A stretch of DNA of 40,876 nucleotides, taken from contig JANQEG010000046.1 of NCBI GenBank assembly GCA_028278505.1, positions 1 to 40,876 of the forward strand. Direction: 5' to 3'. Under the pieces are notes generated by a model. It worked only from the letters and a program-made list of their open reading frames with translations. It did no database searches and was not told the DNA's origin. This DNA is from Rhodobiaceae bacterium. Its GTDB lineage: Bacteria > Pseudomonadota > Alphaproteobacteria > Rhizobiales > JAKPQE01. A program made the translations under genes and the position numbers. Positions within the stretch are counted from its first letter, which is position 1. The number at the start of each line of letters is the position of its first letter. Positions 25,867 to 32,307 of this stretch are shown here, in pieces.

Positions 25867-26553
25867 TCATGCGCCCACCACATTTATACCGTCGGCGCCG
25901 GCAATGAGCGCTTTGCTCGCCAGACCGATGAAAAGACCGTGCTCGACCACGCCGGGGATGTCCGAAAGCCCGTCGGCGAGAGCCTTTGCCTGCGGAATAC
26001 GGCCAAAAGATGCATCGAGGATATAATGTCCGCCATCGGTTAGAAACGGCGCATCGCCGCCGCGCAGTTCGATCTCTCCGGCAAGGCCGAGGGCCCCGGC
26101 CATGGCCGCGATCGCGTTGCGCGTCGCCGCAAGGCCGAACGGCACCACCTCGATCGGCAGCGGGAAGCGGCCGAGCGTGTCCACAAGCTTGCTGTCGTCG
26201 GCAATGACGATCATCCTGGCGCTGGTCGCGGCGACGATCTTTTCGCGCAGCAGCGCGCCGCCGCCGCCCTTGATGAGTTGCAGGTCGCGGTCGAGTTCGT
26301 CGGCGCCGTCGACGGTCAAATCGAGTTCCGGCGTCTCGTCGAGCGTGGACAGCGGGATGCCGAGCCCGCGTGCCAGTTCGGCCGTCTTCTCCGAGGTCGG
26401 CACGCCGATGATGTCGAGGCCGCCGGCGACCCGGTCGCCGAGCAGTCTGGTGAACTCGTCGGCGGTCGAACCGGTGCCGATACCGAGCCGCATGCCCGGC
26501 TCGACGTGATCGACCGCCGCCGCCGCCGCCGCACGTTTCAACTCAACGCTCAT
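25867..26553 (-). CDS. rpiA: Ribose-5-phosphate isomerase A
   Basis: RpiA interconverts ribose 5-phosphate and ribulose 5-phosphate in the non-oxidative pentose phosphate pathway. The 228-residue length is standard. The phosphate loop [11 protein letters not shown] (about 24-34), the catalytic DGADELD (82-88) and [11 protein letters not shown] (95-105), which contains the active-site Glu104 and Lys95, are all present. It lies 34 bases after gabD on the same strand and its stop overlaps a possible DUF2059 start. The rpiA-DUF2059-gor order is shared by many Hyphomicrobiales from general knowledge. Confidence 0.96.
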   Translation of the reverse strand: MSVELKRAAAAAAVDHVEPGMRLGIGTGSTADEFTRLLGDRVAGGLDIIGVPTSEKTAELARGLGIPLSTLDETPELDLTVDGADELDRDLQLIKGGGGALLREKIVAATSARMIVIADDSKLVDTLGRFPLPIEVVPFGLAATRNAIAAMAGALGLAGEIELRGGDAPFLTDGGHYILDASFGRIPQAKALADGLSDIPGVVEHGLFIGLASKALIAGADGINVVGA

Positions 26554-26587
26554 CCCCCGTTCCTTCCCGAAATCCGCCGCGCCTCGC

Positions 26588-28036
26588 CTATCTGTCGAGC
26601 CCGGCCATCAGCAGATATTTGATCTCGACGAATTCCTCGATACCGTGCCGGGAGCCCTCGCGGCCGAGACCGCTTTCCTTGACGCCGCCGAACGGTGCGA
26701 GCTCGGTCGAGATAATGCCCGAATTGATCCCGACAATGCCATATTCGAGGCCCTCAGCGACGCGCCAGACGCGGCCGAGATCGCGGGCATAGAAATAGGC
26801 GGCAAGGCCGAATTCGGTGGCGTTGGCGAGCGTGATCACCTCGTCCTCGTCGGCGAACCGGAACAGCGGCGCCACCGGCCCAAAAGTCTCCTCGCGGGCG
26901 ACCAGCATCCTGGTCGTCACGTTCTTGAGCACCGTCGGCTCGAAATAGGTGCCGCCGAGGTCGTGGCGATTGCCGCCGACGACGATCTGCGCCCCCTGGC
27001 CGACCGCATCGGCGATGTGTTCTTCGACCTTTTCGACCGCATCCATGTTGATCAGCGGCCCCTGGGTGACGCCGACCTCCATGCCGTTGCCGACCTTCAG
27101 CTTCATCACCGCCGAGGCCAGTTTCTCGGCAAAGGCGTCATAGACGCCGTCCTGCACATAGAGCCGGTTCGCGCAGACGCAGGTCTGTCCCATATTGCGG
27201 TATTTCGAGGCCATCGCGCCCTCGACTGCCGCATCGAGATCGGCATCGTCGAAGACGATGAACGGCGCATTGCCGCCGAGTTCGAGGCCGACCTTCTTGA
27301 TCGTCGACGCCGCCTTCTGCATCAGCACCTTGCCGACCTCGGTGGAGCCGGTAAAGGTGATCGCCTTGACCGTCGGATTGGACGTCATCTCGTCACCGAT
27401 CTCGCCGGAGCGGCCGGTGACGAGATTGAAGACGCCGGCAGGCAGGCCGGCGCGCTCGCCGAGCGCGACCAGCGCCAGCGCCGTCAGCGGCGTATCGGTC
27501 GCCGGCTTGCACACCGCGGTGCAGCCGGCCGCCAGCGCCGGCCCGATCTTGCGGGTGATCATGGCGGCCGGGAAGTTCCACGGCGTGATCGCGGCGATGA
27601 CGCCGACCGGCTGGCGGATGCAGACGATGCGCGCGTCCGGACGGAAGGTCGGGATCGTCTCGCCATAGATGCGCTTGGCCTCCTCGGCGAAGAACTCGAT
27701 GAAGGCGGCGGCATAGACGACCTCGCCCTTGGCCTCGGCCAGCGGCTTGCCCTGCTCGCTGGTCATCAAGAGCGCGATATCGTCGGCGTTCTCGATGATC
27801 AGATCGTACCAGCGCCTCAGGATTGCGCTGCGTTCCTTGGCGGTCTTCGCCGCCCAGGGGCCGAAGGCGCGCTCGGCCGCGGCGATCGCCGCACAGGTTT
27901 CGGCACCGCCGAACACCGGCACCTTTGCGATCACTTCGCCGGTCGCCGGATTGGTCACGTCCCGCTCGGCCGTACCGACCCATTCGCCGTCGATATAGCA
28001 CTGCGTCTTCAGAAGCGTCGGATCGGCGAGTTTCAT
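26588..28036 (-). CDS. gabD: NAD(P)-dependent succinate-semialdehyde dehydrogenase
   Basis: A 482-residue aldehyde dehydrogenase that oxidises succinate semialdehyde to succinate, the last step of 4-aminobutyrate breakdown. Family motifs are [13 protein letters not shown] with Asn154, FTGSTEVGK (228-236), general base Glu252 in LELGGNAPF, and nucleophile Cys286 in [11 protein letters not shown]. The second cysteine two residues on (CVC) is typical of GabD enzymes regulated by disulfide formation. The ATG at 28036 has GGAGACC upstream; a 26-residue upstream in-frame extension looks non-native. No gabT is in the window, so the assignment among related semialdehyde dehydrogenases is probable rather than certain. 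Confidence 0.88.
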   Translation of the reverse strand: MKLADPTLLKTQCYIDGEWVGTAERDVTNPATGEVIAKVPVFGGAETCAAIAAAERAFGPWAAKTAKERSAILRRWYDLIIENADDIALLMTSEQGKPLAEAKGEVVYAAAFIEFFAEEAKRIYGETIPTFRPDARIVCIRQPVGVIAAITPWNFPAAMITRKIGPALAAGCTAVCKPATDTPLTALALVALGERAGLPAGVFNLVTGRSGEIGDEMTSNPTVKAITFTGSTEVGKVLMQKAASTIKKVGLELGGNAPFIVFDDADLDAAVEGAMASKYRNMGQTCVCANRLYVQDGVYDAFAEKLASAVMKLKVGNGMEVGVTQGPLINMDAVEKVEEHIADAVGQGAQIVVGGNRHDLGGTYFEPTVLKNVTTRMLVAREETFGPVAPLFRFADEDEVITLANATEFGLAAYFYARDLGRVWRVAEGLEYGIVGINSGIISTELAPFGGVKESGLGREGSRHGIEEFVEIKYLLMAGLDR

Positions 28037-28250
28037 CGCGTTCGGTCTCCAGGGAAACGATCCCGGCCTTGTCGCGCCGGCCGGCGGGCTTAGCTTTGAG
28101 CAAGGTGCGGTCACCCACCCCGGCTCTTATCATGCGTCCCGGACGGCGCCAAGGCGGCAAGACGCTGCGCCCGGACGGGAAAAAAACAAACCGGGGGCTT
28201 GCGCCGCACTCCTCCGCCGTTTAGCGAAAGCCTGTCTGTTCGGAGCATCC

Positions 28251-28955
28251 ATGTCACGACCACTTGCCATATTCGATCTCGACGGGACGCTGGTGGAAAC
28301 CGCCGGCGATCTGGTCTTCACCCTCAACCATCTGCTCGACGCCGAGGGCCTGCCGCCGGTGACGCTTGCGGCCGCCCGCGACATGGTCGGCGACGGCGCC
28401 AAGGCATTGATCGCCCGCGGCTTTGCCGCCAACGGGACCGAGCTTGCCGACGACCGGCTGGAGCGGCTGTTCGCCGATTTCCTGGTCCATTACGGCGCCA
28501 ACATCGCCAATGAGAGCCATGCGTTTCCGGGCGCCGAGGCCGCGCTCGACCGGCTGCAGGAAGCCGGCTTTGCGCTCGCGGTCTGCACCAACAAGCCGGA
28601 ATCGATGTCGAAGCTGCTTTTGTCCGAACTCGGCCTTGCCGACCGCTTTGCGGTGATCGCCGGCCCCGAGACCTTCGATGTGCGCAAGCCCGATCCGCGC
28701 CACATCAGCGAGACGATCGCGGCCGCCGGCGCCGCGCCCGAGGCGACGATCGTGATCGGCGATTCAATGAACGACGTCGCCGCCGCAAAGGGCGCAGGCG
28801 TCCCCGTCATCGTCGTCGATTTCGGCTATACGACGATCCCGGTTCCCGAACTCGGCGCCGACCGGATCATTTCCCATTTCGACGATCTGTTCGACGAGAT
28901 CACTTCGCTGGCGCCGCATTTGTTCGGCCATGGCGAACCCCGCAGCACCGCTTGA
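28251..28955 (+). CDS. gph: Phosphoglycolate phosphatase (HAD superfamily)
   Basis: A 234-residue HAD hydrolase removing phosphate from 2-phosphoglycolate, a product of DNA repair and oxygenation reactions. All four HAD motifs are visible: FDLDGTLVET with nucleophile Asp9 and acid/base Asp11, the motif II Thr in AVCTNKP, a Lys in DVRKPDPRH, and VIGDSMNDVAAAKGAG for the metal-binding acidic pair. The helical cap (about 15-85) is the usual one. The last 20 or so residues (FDEITSLAPHLF) are unremarkable. It is divergent from gabD across 214 bases, and its stop lies inside the putative tRNA-Val promoter. Confidence 0.92.
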   Translation: MSRPLAIFDLDGTLVETAGDLVFTLNHLLDAEGLPPVTLAAARDMVGDGAKALIARGFAANGTELADDRLERLFADFLVHYGANIANESHAFPGAEAALDRLQEAGFALAVCTNKPESMSKLLLSELGLADRFAVIAGPETFDVRKPDPRHISETIAAAGAAPEATIVIGDSMNDVAAAKGAGVPVIVVDFGYTTIPVPELGADRIISHFDDLFDEITSLAPHLFGHGEPRSTA

Positions 28956-28981
28956 CTTCGCTTGACGCCGCCCCTTATATC
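28952..28981 (+). promoter_or_regulatory. Putative promoter of tRNA-Val
   Basis: TTGACT (28952-28957), overlapping the last codons of gph, is followed after 18 bases by TATATC (28976-28981). The mature tRNA begins about 55 bases later. This is a motif-based assignment; a second TTGAC at 28962 is too close to the -10 to serve. Confidence 0.35.
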
Positions 28982-29036
28982 GCCGTCACCTTGCGGCATC
29001 GCCCGGGCGCCGGCAGACGGCGCATCGGGCGGCCTC

Positions 29037-29111
29037 GGGCGCGTAGCTCAGCGGGAGAGCACTTCGTTCACACCGAAGGGGTCACTGGTTCAATCCCAGT
29101 CGCGCCCACCA
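29037..29111 (+). tRNA. tRNA-Val(CAC)
   Basis: The acceptor stem GGGCGCG pairs perfectly with CGCGCCC. The D arm is GCTC...GAGC, the anticodon stem CTTCG pairs with CGAAG, and the loop TTCACAC gives anticodon CAC. The T arm has GGTTCAATCCC. The discriminator is A29108 and CCA is encoded at 29109-29111. It reads GTG valine codons. Confidence 0.95.
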
Positions 29112-29498
29112 CCCTACGCCTTCGGCTTCGGGTGGCTTCGCCAGCCGAAGGCGACATAGGCGTAGGCGTGTCCTCCGAAGCCCCTGCCTGCCGGAGCATT
29201 GGCGCAGGCAGGCGGGCGTAGGAGGACGGGTTTGTTTTTCTCCGTCTCACGCCGAGTTCGCTTCGCTCACCGGCTCCGACGGGGGCGGCCCCCGTTCAAG
29301 CCGGGGGCAGGCTCTGACCGGCCGGCGCGCGGTCGCGCTTGCGAACCCTGCGGGTTCGGATCTTTTTTTTGTCTCACGCCGAGTTCGCTTCGCTCACCGG
29401 CTCCGACGGGCGCGCTGACCGCGCGACGGCCGTTCGGCCTTGCGAACCCTTCGGGTTCGGGCATTTCCCTGATCACTTTCGGCGTCCAAAAGACCCGG
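29112..29498. repeat. tRNA-distal spacer with structured repeats and a near-tandem duplication
   Basis: The first part folds into nested hairpins: CTACGCC...GGCGTAG enclosing TTCGGCT...AGCCGAA (about 29114-29166), then TCCTCCG...GGAGGA enclosing GCCTGCC...GGCAGGC (about 29171-29226). Two related units follow, starting at 29244 and 29371, each beginning with the motif containing TCACGCCGAGTTCGCTTCGC and CGGCTCCGACGGG and each ending with a CGAACCC...GGGTTCG hairpin. The same motif lies behind tRNA-Ala at 7461-7487. No supportable gene is present. Confidence 0.6.
29342..29370 (+). terminator. Intrinsic terminator-like hairpin
   Basis: A perfect stem CGAACCC-TGC-GGGTTCG (29342-29358) is followed by GATC and a run of eight T (29363-29370). 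This has the form of a rho-independent terminator for rightward transcription from tRNA-Val. A sister hairpin at 29443-29459 lacks the T run. Confidence 0.55.
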
Positions 29499-29729
29499 TC
29501 AGGCCGTCGTCATTTGCGGCTGCACGGTCCGCACCGCTGCTGCCGGCTTCCGCCGCTCGATCCGCCGCCAGATTATCTCGTGCACGGCAAAGACGCCGGT
29601 CTGCGCTATCGGTTCGATCAGGCCGATGCCGACGGCGACGGCAAGATTGCCTGTAAGAAGATAGGCGATCGTCGTCGCCACGGCGACGTGGACAATGCCG
29701 TAAGAGGTGGTTTTCAAGGCCAGCGCCAT
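29499..29729 (-). CDS. DUF2061 small membrane protein
   Basis: A 76-residue protein with the DUF2061 pattern: KTTSYGIVHVAVATTIAYLL (about residues 5-24), GN, then AVAVGIGLIEPIAQTGVFAV (about 29-48) and HEIIWRRIER. Two hydrophobic helices flank a short turn, and the Glu in IEP plus the HE-x-x-W motif are conserved. Function is unknown; members are annotated as integral membrane proteins and sometimes lie beside sulfur or chaperone genes. The C-terminal tail after residue 60 is polar and variable. I chose the ATG at 29729 because GGAG sits six bases upstream; an ATG at 29762 is also in frame. It runs toward the tRNA repeat region. Confidence 0.85.
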   Translation of the reverse strand: MALALKTTSYGIVHVAVATTIAYLLTGNLAVAVGIGLIEPIAQTGVFAVHEIIWRRIERRKPAAAVRTVQPQMTTA

Positions 29730-29782
29730 CGTCGTCTCCGTCGGGTTCCTGCCCGTCGTCATCGTCTCTGAGTGGAAGAGGC

Positions 29783-29808
29783 GCCGCCCGGGACGGATCC
29801 CGGGCGGC
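29783..29808. terminator. Strong GC-rich hairpin downstream of the dps/catalase remnant
   Basis: A perfect 11-bp stem GCCGCCCGGGA-CGGA-TCCCGGGCGGC. It lies just after the end of the catalase remnant when read leftward and could once have terminated that gene, although no T run follows in either direction. Confidence 0.4.
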
Positions 29809-29823
29809 ACGGAGCGGGTGGCC

Positions 29824-29952
29824 CTATTCGGCCGCCAAAAGCGAAGGCGAGCGCAATCCCAGGCGTTCGGCAACGCCCGCTCCATAGTCCGGATCGGCCT
29901 TGGCGATGTTGTCCATCGGCCGGTCGCGCTCCGCCGCCTGCCGATCGCCGGA
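29824..29952 (-). pseudogene. C-terminal remnant of a catalase gene
   Basis: Directly after the dps stop codon and in the same reading frame, 42 codons run to a TAG at 29824-29826. They contain RPMDNIAKADPDYGAGVAER followed by LGL, which matches the C-terminal tail of clade 3 haem catalases (a KADPxYGxGVAxxLGL pattern). No start, haem-binding or catalytic part of a catalase is present anywhere in the window. The simplest reading is that most of a katA gene was deleted and its 3' end left behind dps. The match is short, so the identification is a recognition from memory and not certain. Confidence 0.55.
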
Positions 29953-30426
29953 TCAGGCGATCATCGAACGCAGCATCCAGGCGGTCTTCTCGTGCACCTG
30001 CATGCGCTGGGTCAGCAGATCGGCCGTCGGCTCGTCATTGGCGCCATCGGCGAGCGGGAAGACCTCGCGCGCGGTCCGCACCACAGTTTCCTGGTCGGTG
30101 ACGAGCTGGGCAATCATCGCCTCGGCCGACGGCACGCCGGTCTCTTCGGCAATGCTGGTCAGGTCGGCGAACTGGGCGTAGGAGCCCGGTGCCGCCACGC
30201 CGAGCGCGCGGATGCGTTCGGCGATCTCATCCACCGCCATCGCCAGTTCGGTGTATTGCTGCTCGAACATCACATGCAGCGTGTTGAACATCGGACCCGT
30301 GACGTTCCAATGAAAATTATGGGTTTTCAGGTAAAGCGTGTAGGTGTCGGCCAAGAGCCGGGCGAGCCCGCCGGCGATCGCTTGGCGATCCGCCGTAGTG
30401 ATGCCGATATCGATCGTCGTGGTCAT
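29953..30426 (-). CDS. dps: Dps family ferritin-like DNA-protecting protein
   Basis: A 157-residue four-helix Dps protein that forms a dodecamer, oxidises ferrous iron with hydrogen peroxide and stores it. The ferroxidase site, formed between subunits, is visible: [12 protein letters not shown] with His36 and the following Trp, then [20 protein letters not shown] carrying the Asp and Glu ligands. There is no Lys-rich DNA-binding tail at either end, so protection may be through iron chemistry alone. An AAGGAG site precedes the ATG. It is divergent from oxyR across a 117-base spacer, so peroxide control by OxyR is likely. A catalase fragment follows it. Confidence 0.94.
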   Translation of the reverse strand: MTTTIDIGITTADRQAIAGGLARLLADTYTLYLKTHNFHWNVTGPMFNTLHVMFEQQYTELAMAVDEIAERIRALGVAAPGSYAQFADLTSIAEETGVPSAEAMIAQLVTDQETVVRTAREVFPLADGANDEPTADLLTQRMQVHEKTAWMLRSMIA

Positions 30427-30543
30427 GTTGCGCTCCTTTCGTCTCGATCGGTTGAGACCAAGATAGGCACTGGCAAATAATTTTGGAAATGAATTAATAT
30501 GATTCTATATATCGACAAATCCGATTAATCGGAATTCGGATCG
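30427..30543. promoter_or_regulatory. Divergent dps-oxyR control region
   Basis: This 117-base AT-rich spacer contains a perfect 14-base palindrome TCCGATTAATCGGA (30520-30533) ten bases before the oxyR start. It also has an ATAG (about 30463) and a CTAT (about 30505) of the kind that form OxyR contacts (ATAG-N7-CTAT repeats), although the spacing here does not give a full classical site. It probably holds both promoters and an OxyR-binding site used for autoregulation. Confidence 0.45.
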
Positions 30544-31431
30544 ATGAAGGCTCTGCCGACGCTGAAACAGCTCCACTATCTGATCGCCCTCGCCGACGAA
30601 AAGCACTTCAGCCGCGCCGCCGACGCGGTCTTCGTCACCCAGTCGACGCTCAGCGCCGGCATCAAGGAACTCGAAACGATCCTCGGCGTCGACCTGGCGG
30701 AGCGGACCAAACGTTCGGTCATGCTGACGCCGATCGGCCGCCGGATCGCCGAACGCGCCCGGCATCTCTTGCGCGACGCGGAAGACATCGTCGACCTTGC
30801 CGCCGCCGCGCGGGCGCCGCTCACCGGCGATCTGGCGCTCGGCATCATCCCGACCATCGGGCCGTTCCTGCTGCCGCTGGTGATGCCGCGCATTGCCGGC
30901 GCCTATCCGGAACTGCGCCTTTACCTGCGCGAGGATCGGACCGCGGCTTTGCTCGACCGCCTTGGCGACGGCCGGCTCGACGCGGTGCTGATGGCGCTGC
31001 CCTATCCGACCGGCGATCTCGCCCTTCGGGTCATCGCCGACGATCCGTTCCGTCTCGCCTGCGCCTCCACCCATCCGCTCGCCGCCCGCCGCCGCATCAC
31101 CGAAAGCGAGCTTTCAGGCGAGAAGCTGATGCTGCTGGAGGAAGGCCACTGCCTGCGCGACCACGCGCTTGCCGCCTGCCATCTCGACGCCCGCCAATAC
31201 GGCCGAAGTTTCGAGGCGACCAGCCTGCAGACGCTGATCCAGATGGTCGCCGCCGGCCTCGGCGTCACGCTCTTACCGGAACTGGCGGTCGCCGCCGGCA
31301 TTGCCGAGGGCACCGGGATTGCCCTCGTCGAACTGGCCGACGCGCCGCCGCGCCGGATCGGCCTCGTCTGGCGCCGGACCTCGGCACGCGCCGCCGAGTT
31401 CGAGCTGCTGGCCGAGATGTTGAAGCCTTAA
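30544..31431 (+). CDS. oxyR: Hydrogen peroxide-sensing LysR-type regulator OxyR
   Basis: A 295-residue LysR-type activator. The winged helix-turn-helix is at the N-terminus (LKQLHYLIALADEKHFSRAA and VTQSTLSAGIKELE). The regulatory domain contains the OxyR hallmark LLEEGHCLRDHALAAC with Cys203 and Cys212, nine residues apart as in the E. coli peroxide-sensing pair that forms a disulfide. This separates it from general LysR proteins. It is divergent from dps, a typical target. A perfect palindrome (31468-31488) downstream could end its transcript. Confidence 0.94.
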   Translation: MKALPTLKQLHYLIALADEKHFSRAADAVFVTQSTLSAGIKELETILGVDLAERTKRSVMLTPIGRRIAERARHLLRDAEDIVDLAAAARAPLTGDLALGIIPTIGPFLLPLVMPRIAGAYPELRLYLREDRTAALLDRLGDGRLDAVLMALPYPTGDLALRVIADDPFRLACASTHPLAARRRITESELSGEKLMLLEEGHCLRDHALAACHLDARQYGRSFEATSLQTLIQMVAAGLGVTLLPELAVAAGIAEGTGIALVELADAPPRRIGLVWRRTSARAAEFELLAEMLKP

Positions 31432-31467
31432 CCGGCAATGTCCGCTTCATAACACTGCCCTCCGGCA

Positions 31468-31488
31468 AAGCAGTCTTTAAGACTGCTT
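31468..31488. terminator. Hairpin after oxyR
   Basis: AAGCAGTCTT-T-AAGACTGCTT is a perfect inverted repeat 36 bases after the oxyR stop codon. In RNA it would form a stem of about eight pairs. Only a pyrimidine-rich CGACCCTCTCTCC follows instead of a T run, so terminator function is a suggestion. Confidence 0.4.
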
Positions 31489-31504
31489 CGACCCTCTCTC
31501 CATC

Positions 31505-31652
31505 GTCATGGCGACCCCGGCGGCAGCCGGGCGAAACAATCCAGGGGCGGCAGGCGCAGAACTGGATTACCGCGCGGGCTTGTCCCGCGTATCCCGGCCG
31601 CTTGTGCCGACGCTTGTCGGCCGGATCGCCGGGACAAGCCGGCAATGACGAC
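31505..31652. repeat. Dispersed intergenic palindromic repeat, copy 2
   Basis: The segment is bounded by TCGTCATGGCGACC on the left and GCCGGCAATGACGAC on the right, with internal inverted pairs (GCGGGCTTGTCCCGC; GCCGCTTGTGCCGACGC). Read on the minus strand, its right half matches the element at 1124-1207 (TCATTGCCGGCTTGTCCCGG and onward to CAAGCGGCC). It fills the space between oxyR and the DsrC-like gene. Confidence 0.55.
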
Positions 31653-31706
31653 AAAGAAAGGTCGGACCAGCCGCAGACACCGGATACGCCCACCGGACGG
31701 CGGTGG

Positions 31707-32045
31707 TCAGTAGCCACCCTTGCGCCGGCTCTCCGGCAGGCCGGCGATGCGCCCGCCCTGTTTGGAGGGATCGAGCGGGAAAAGCGCGTAGACGTCCTTT
31801 TGGCCGATCTTCTCGCCCCACTTCTCCGACATCGCCTTGACGATCGCGCGGGTATTGGGCTGGTTCTGCGCGTGGTTGAGATACTCATCGCGCAGATAGG
31901 CAATCAAATCCCAGTGCCGCGCACTTAGCGAGATATTTTCCAGCGCCGCCATGTGGCCGGCGAGGTCCTCGCTCCAATCCTCCAGGTTTTCCAGATAGCC
32001 ATTGGCCGTCGCCGCGATGGATTTGCCGTTGAATTCGATCGCCAT
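31707..32045 (-). CDS. TusE/DsrC family protein lacking the catalytic cysteines
   Basis: A 112-residue DsrC-fold protein. The family core is plain: GYLENLEDWSEDLA (about 16-29), LSARHWDLIAYLRDEYLN (about 40-57), NTRAIVKAMSEKWG (about 64-77) and DVYALFPLDPSKQGGRIAGL (about 84-103). In TusE and DsrC the C-terminal arm ends with one or two redox cysteines (pattern KQACKIAGLPKPTGCV). Here the equivalent positions read KQGGRIAGLPESRRKGGY and the whole protein contains no cysteine. It therefore cannot carry persulfide and belongs to the cysteine-free branch that has been proposed to be regulatory (RspA). No dsrE/tus genes are nearby. The gene stands alone. Confidence 0.9.
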   Translation of the reverse strand: MAIEFNGKSIAATANGYLENLEDWSEDLAGHMAALENISLSARHWDLIAYLRDEYLNHAQNQPNTRAIVKAMSEKWGEKIGQKDVYALFPLDPSKQGGRIAGLPESRRKGGY

Positions 32046-32103
32046 GATCGCCCCCTTTCCTGCCCGTCGTTATGGTCTTCAAGCGTCTGCACGCCCTGTT
32101 TCA

Positions 32104-32118
32104 TTCTTAAATTAAGAA
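32104..32118. promoter_or_regulatory. Short AT-rich palindrome upstream of the DsrC-like gene
   Basis: TTCTTAA-A-TTAAGAA is a perfect palindrome 59 bases before the DsrC-like start, within the spacer shared with the divergent amidase. It may be an operator; no known motif is assigned. Confidence 0.3.
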
Positions 32119-32231
32119 CGATCTAATATACGGCAAGGGTCGAGGTCCGTCGCCCCGCGCTGCCCTCTTTCGCTGCCGATTTTCGATGCATCGGCCGGTG
32201 AATTGCGGCATGGTTTCAAGACAAACAAAGG

Positions 32232-32269
32232 GAGCGCTTTCACGTGATGCAATTCAAACGAAAGCGCTC
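32232..32269. promoter_or_regulatory. Inverted repeat upstream of the amidase gene
   Basis: Perfect 10-base arms GAGCGCTTTC and GAAAGCGCTC are separated by 18 bases, ending 38 bases before the amidase ATG. The spacing could be two half-sites for a dimeric or tetrameric regulator, or an mRNA hairpin in the leader. No regulator gene is adjacent. Confidence 0.4.
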
Positions 32270-32307
32270 GAGATGCTGTTGAGCCATTTTTCGGAAAGGG
32301 AACCGCC

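Noticed and set aside
29199..29771. A 190-codon frame across the tRNA-Val repeats
   Set aside because: Its words (SLRSP-type repeats) are duplicated because the DNA is duplicated, and it runs antisense to the supported DUF2061 gene.
29707..30480. A 257-codon frame on the plus strand opposite dps
   Set aside because: It is the antisense shadow of dps and the catalase remnant, rich in Arg, Gly and His with no known domain.
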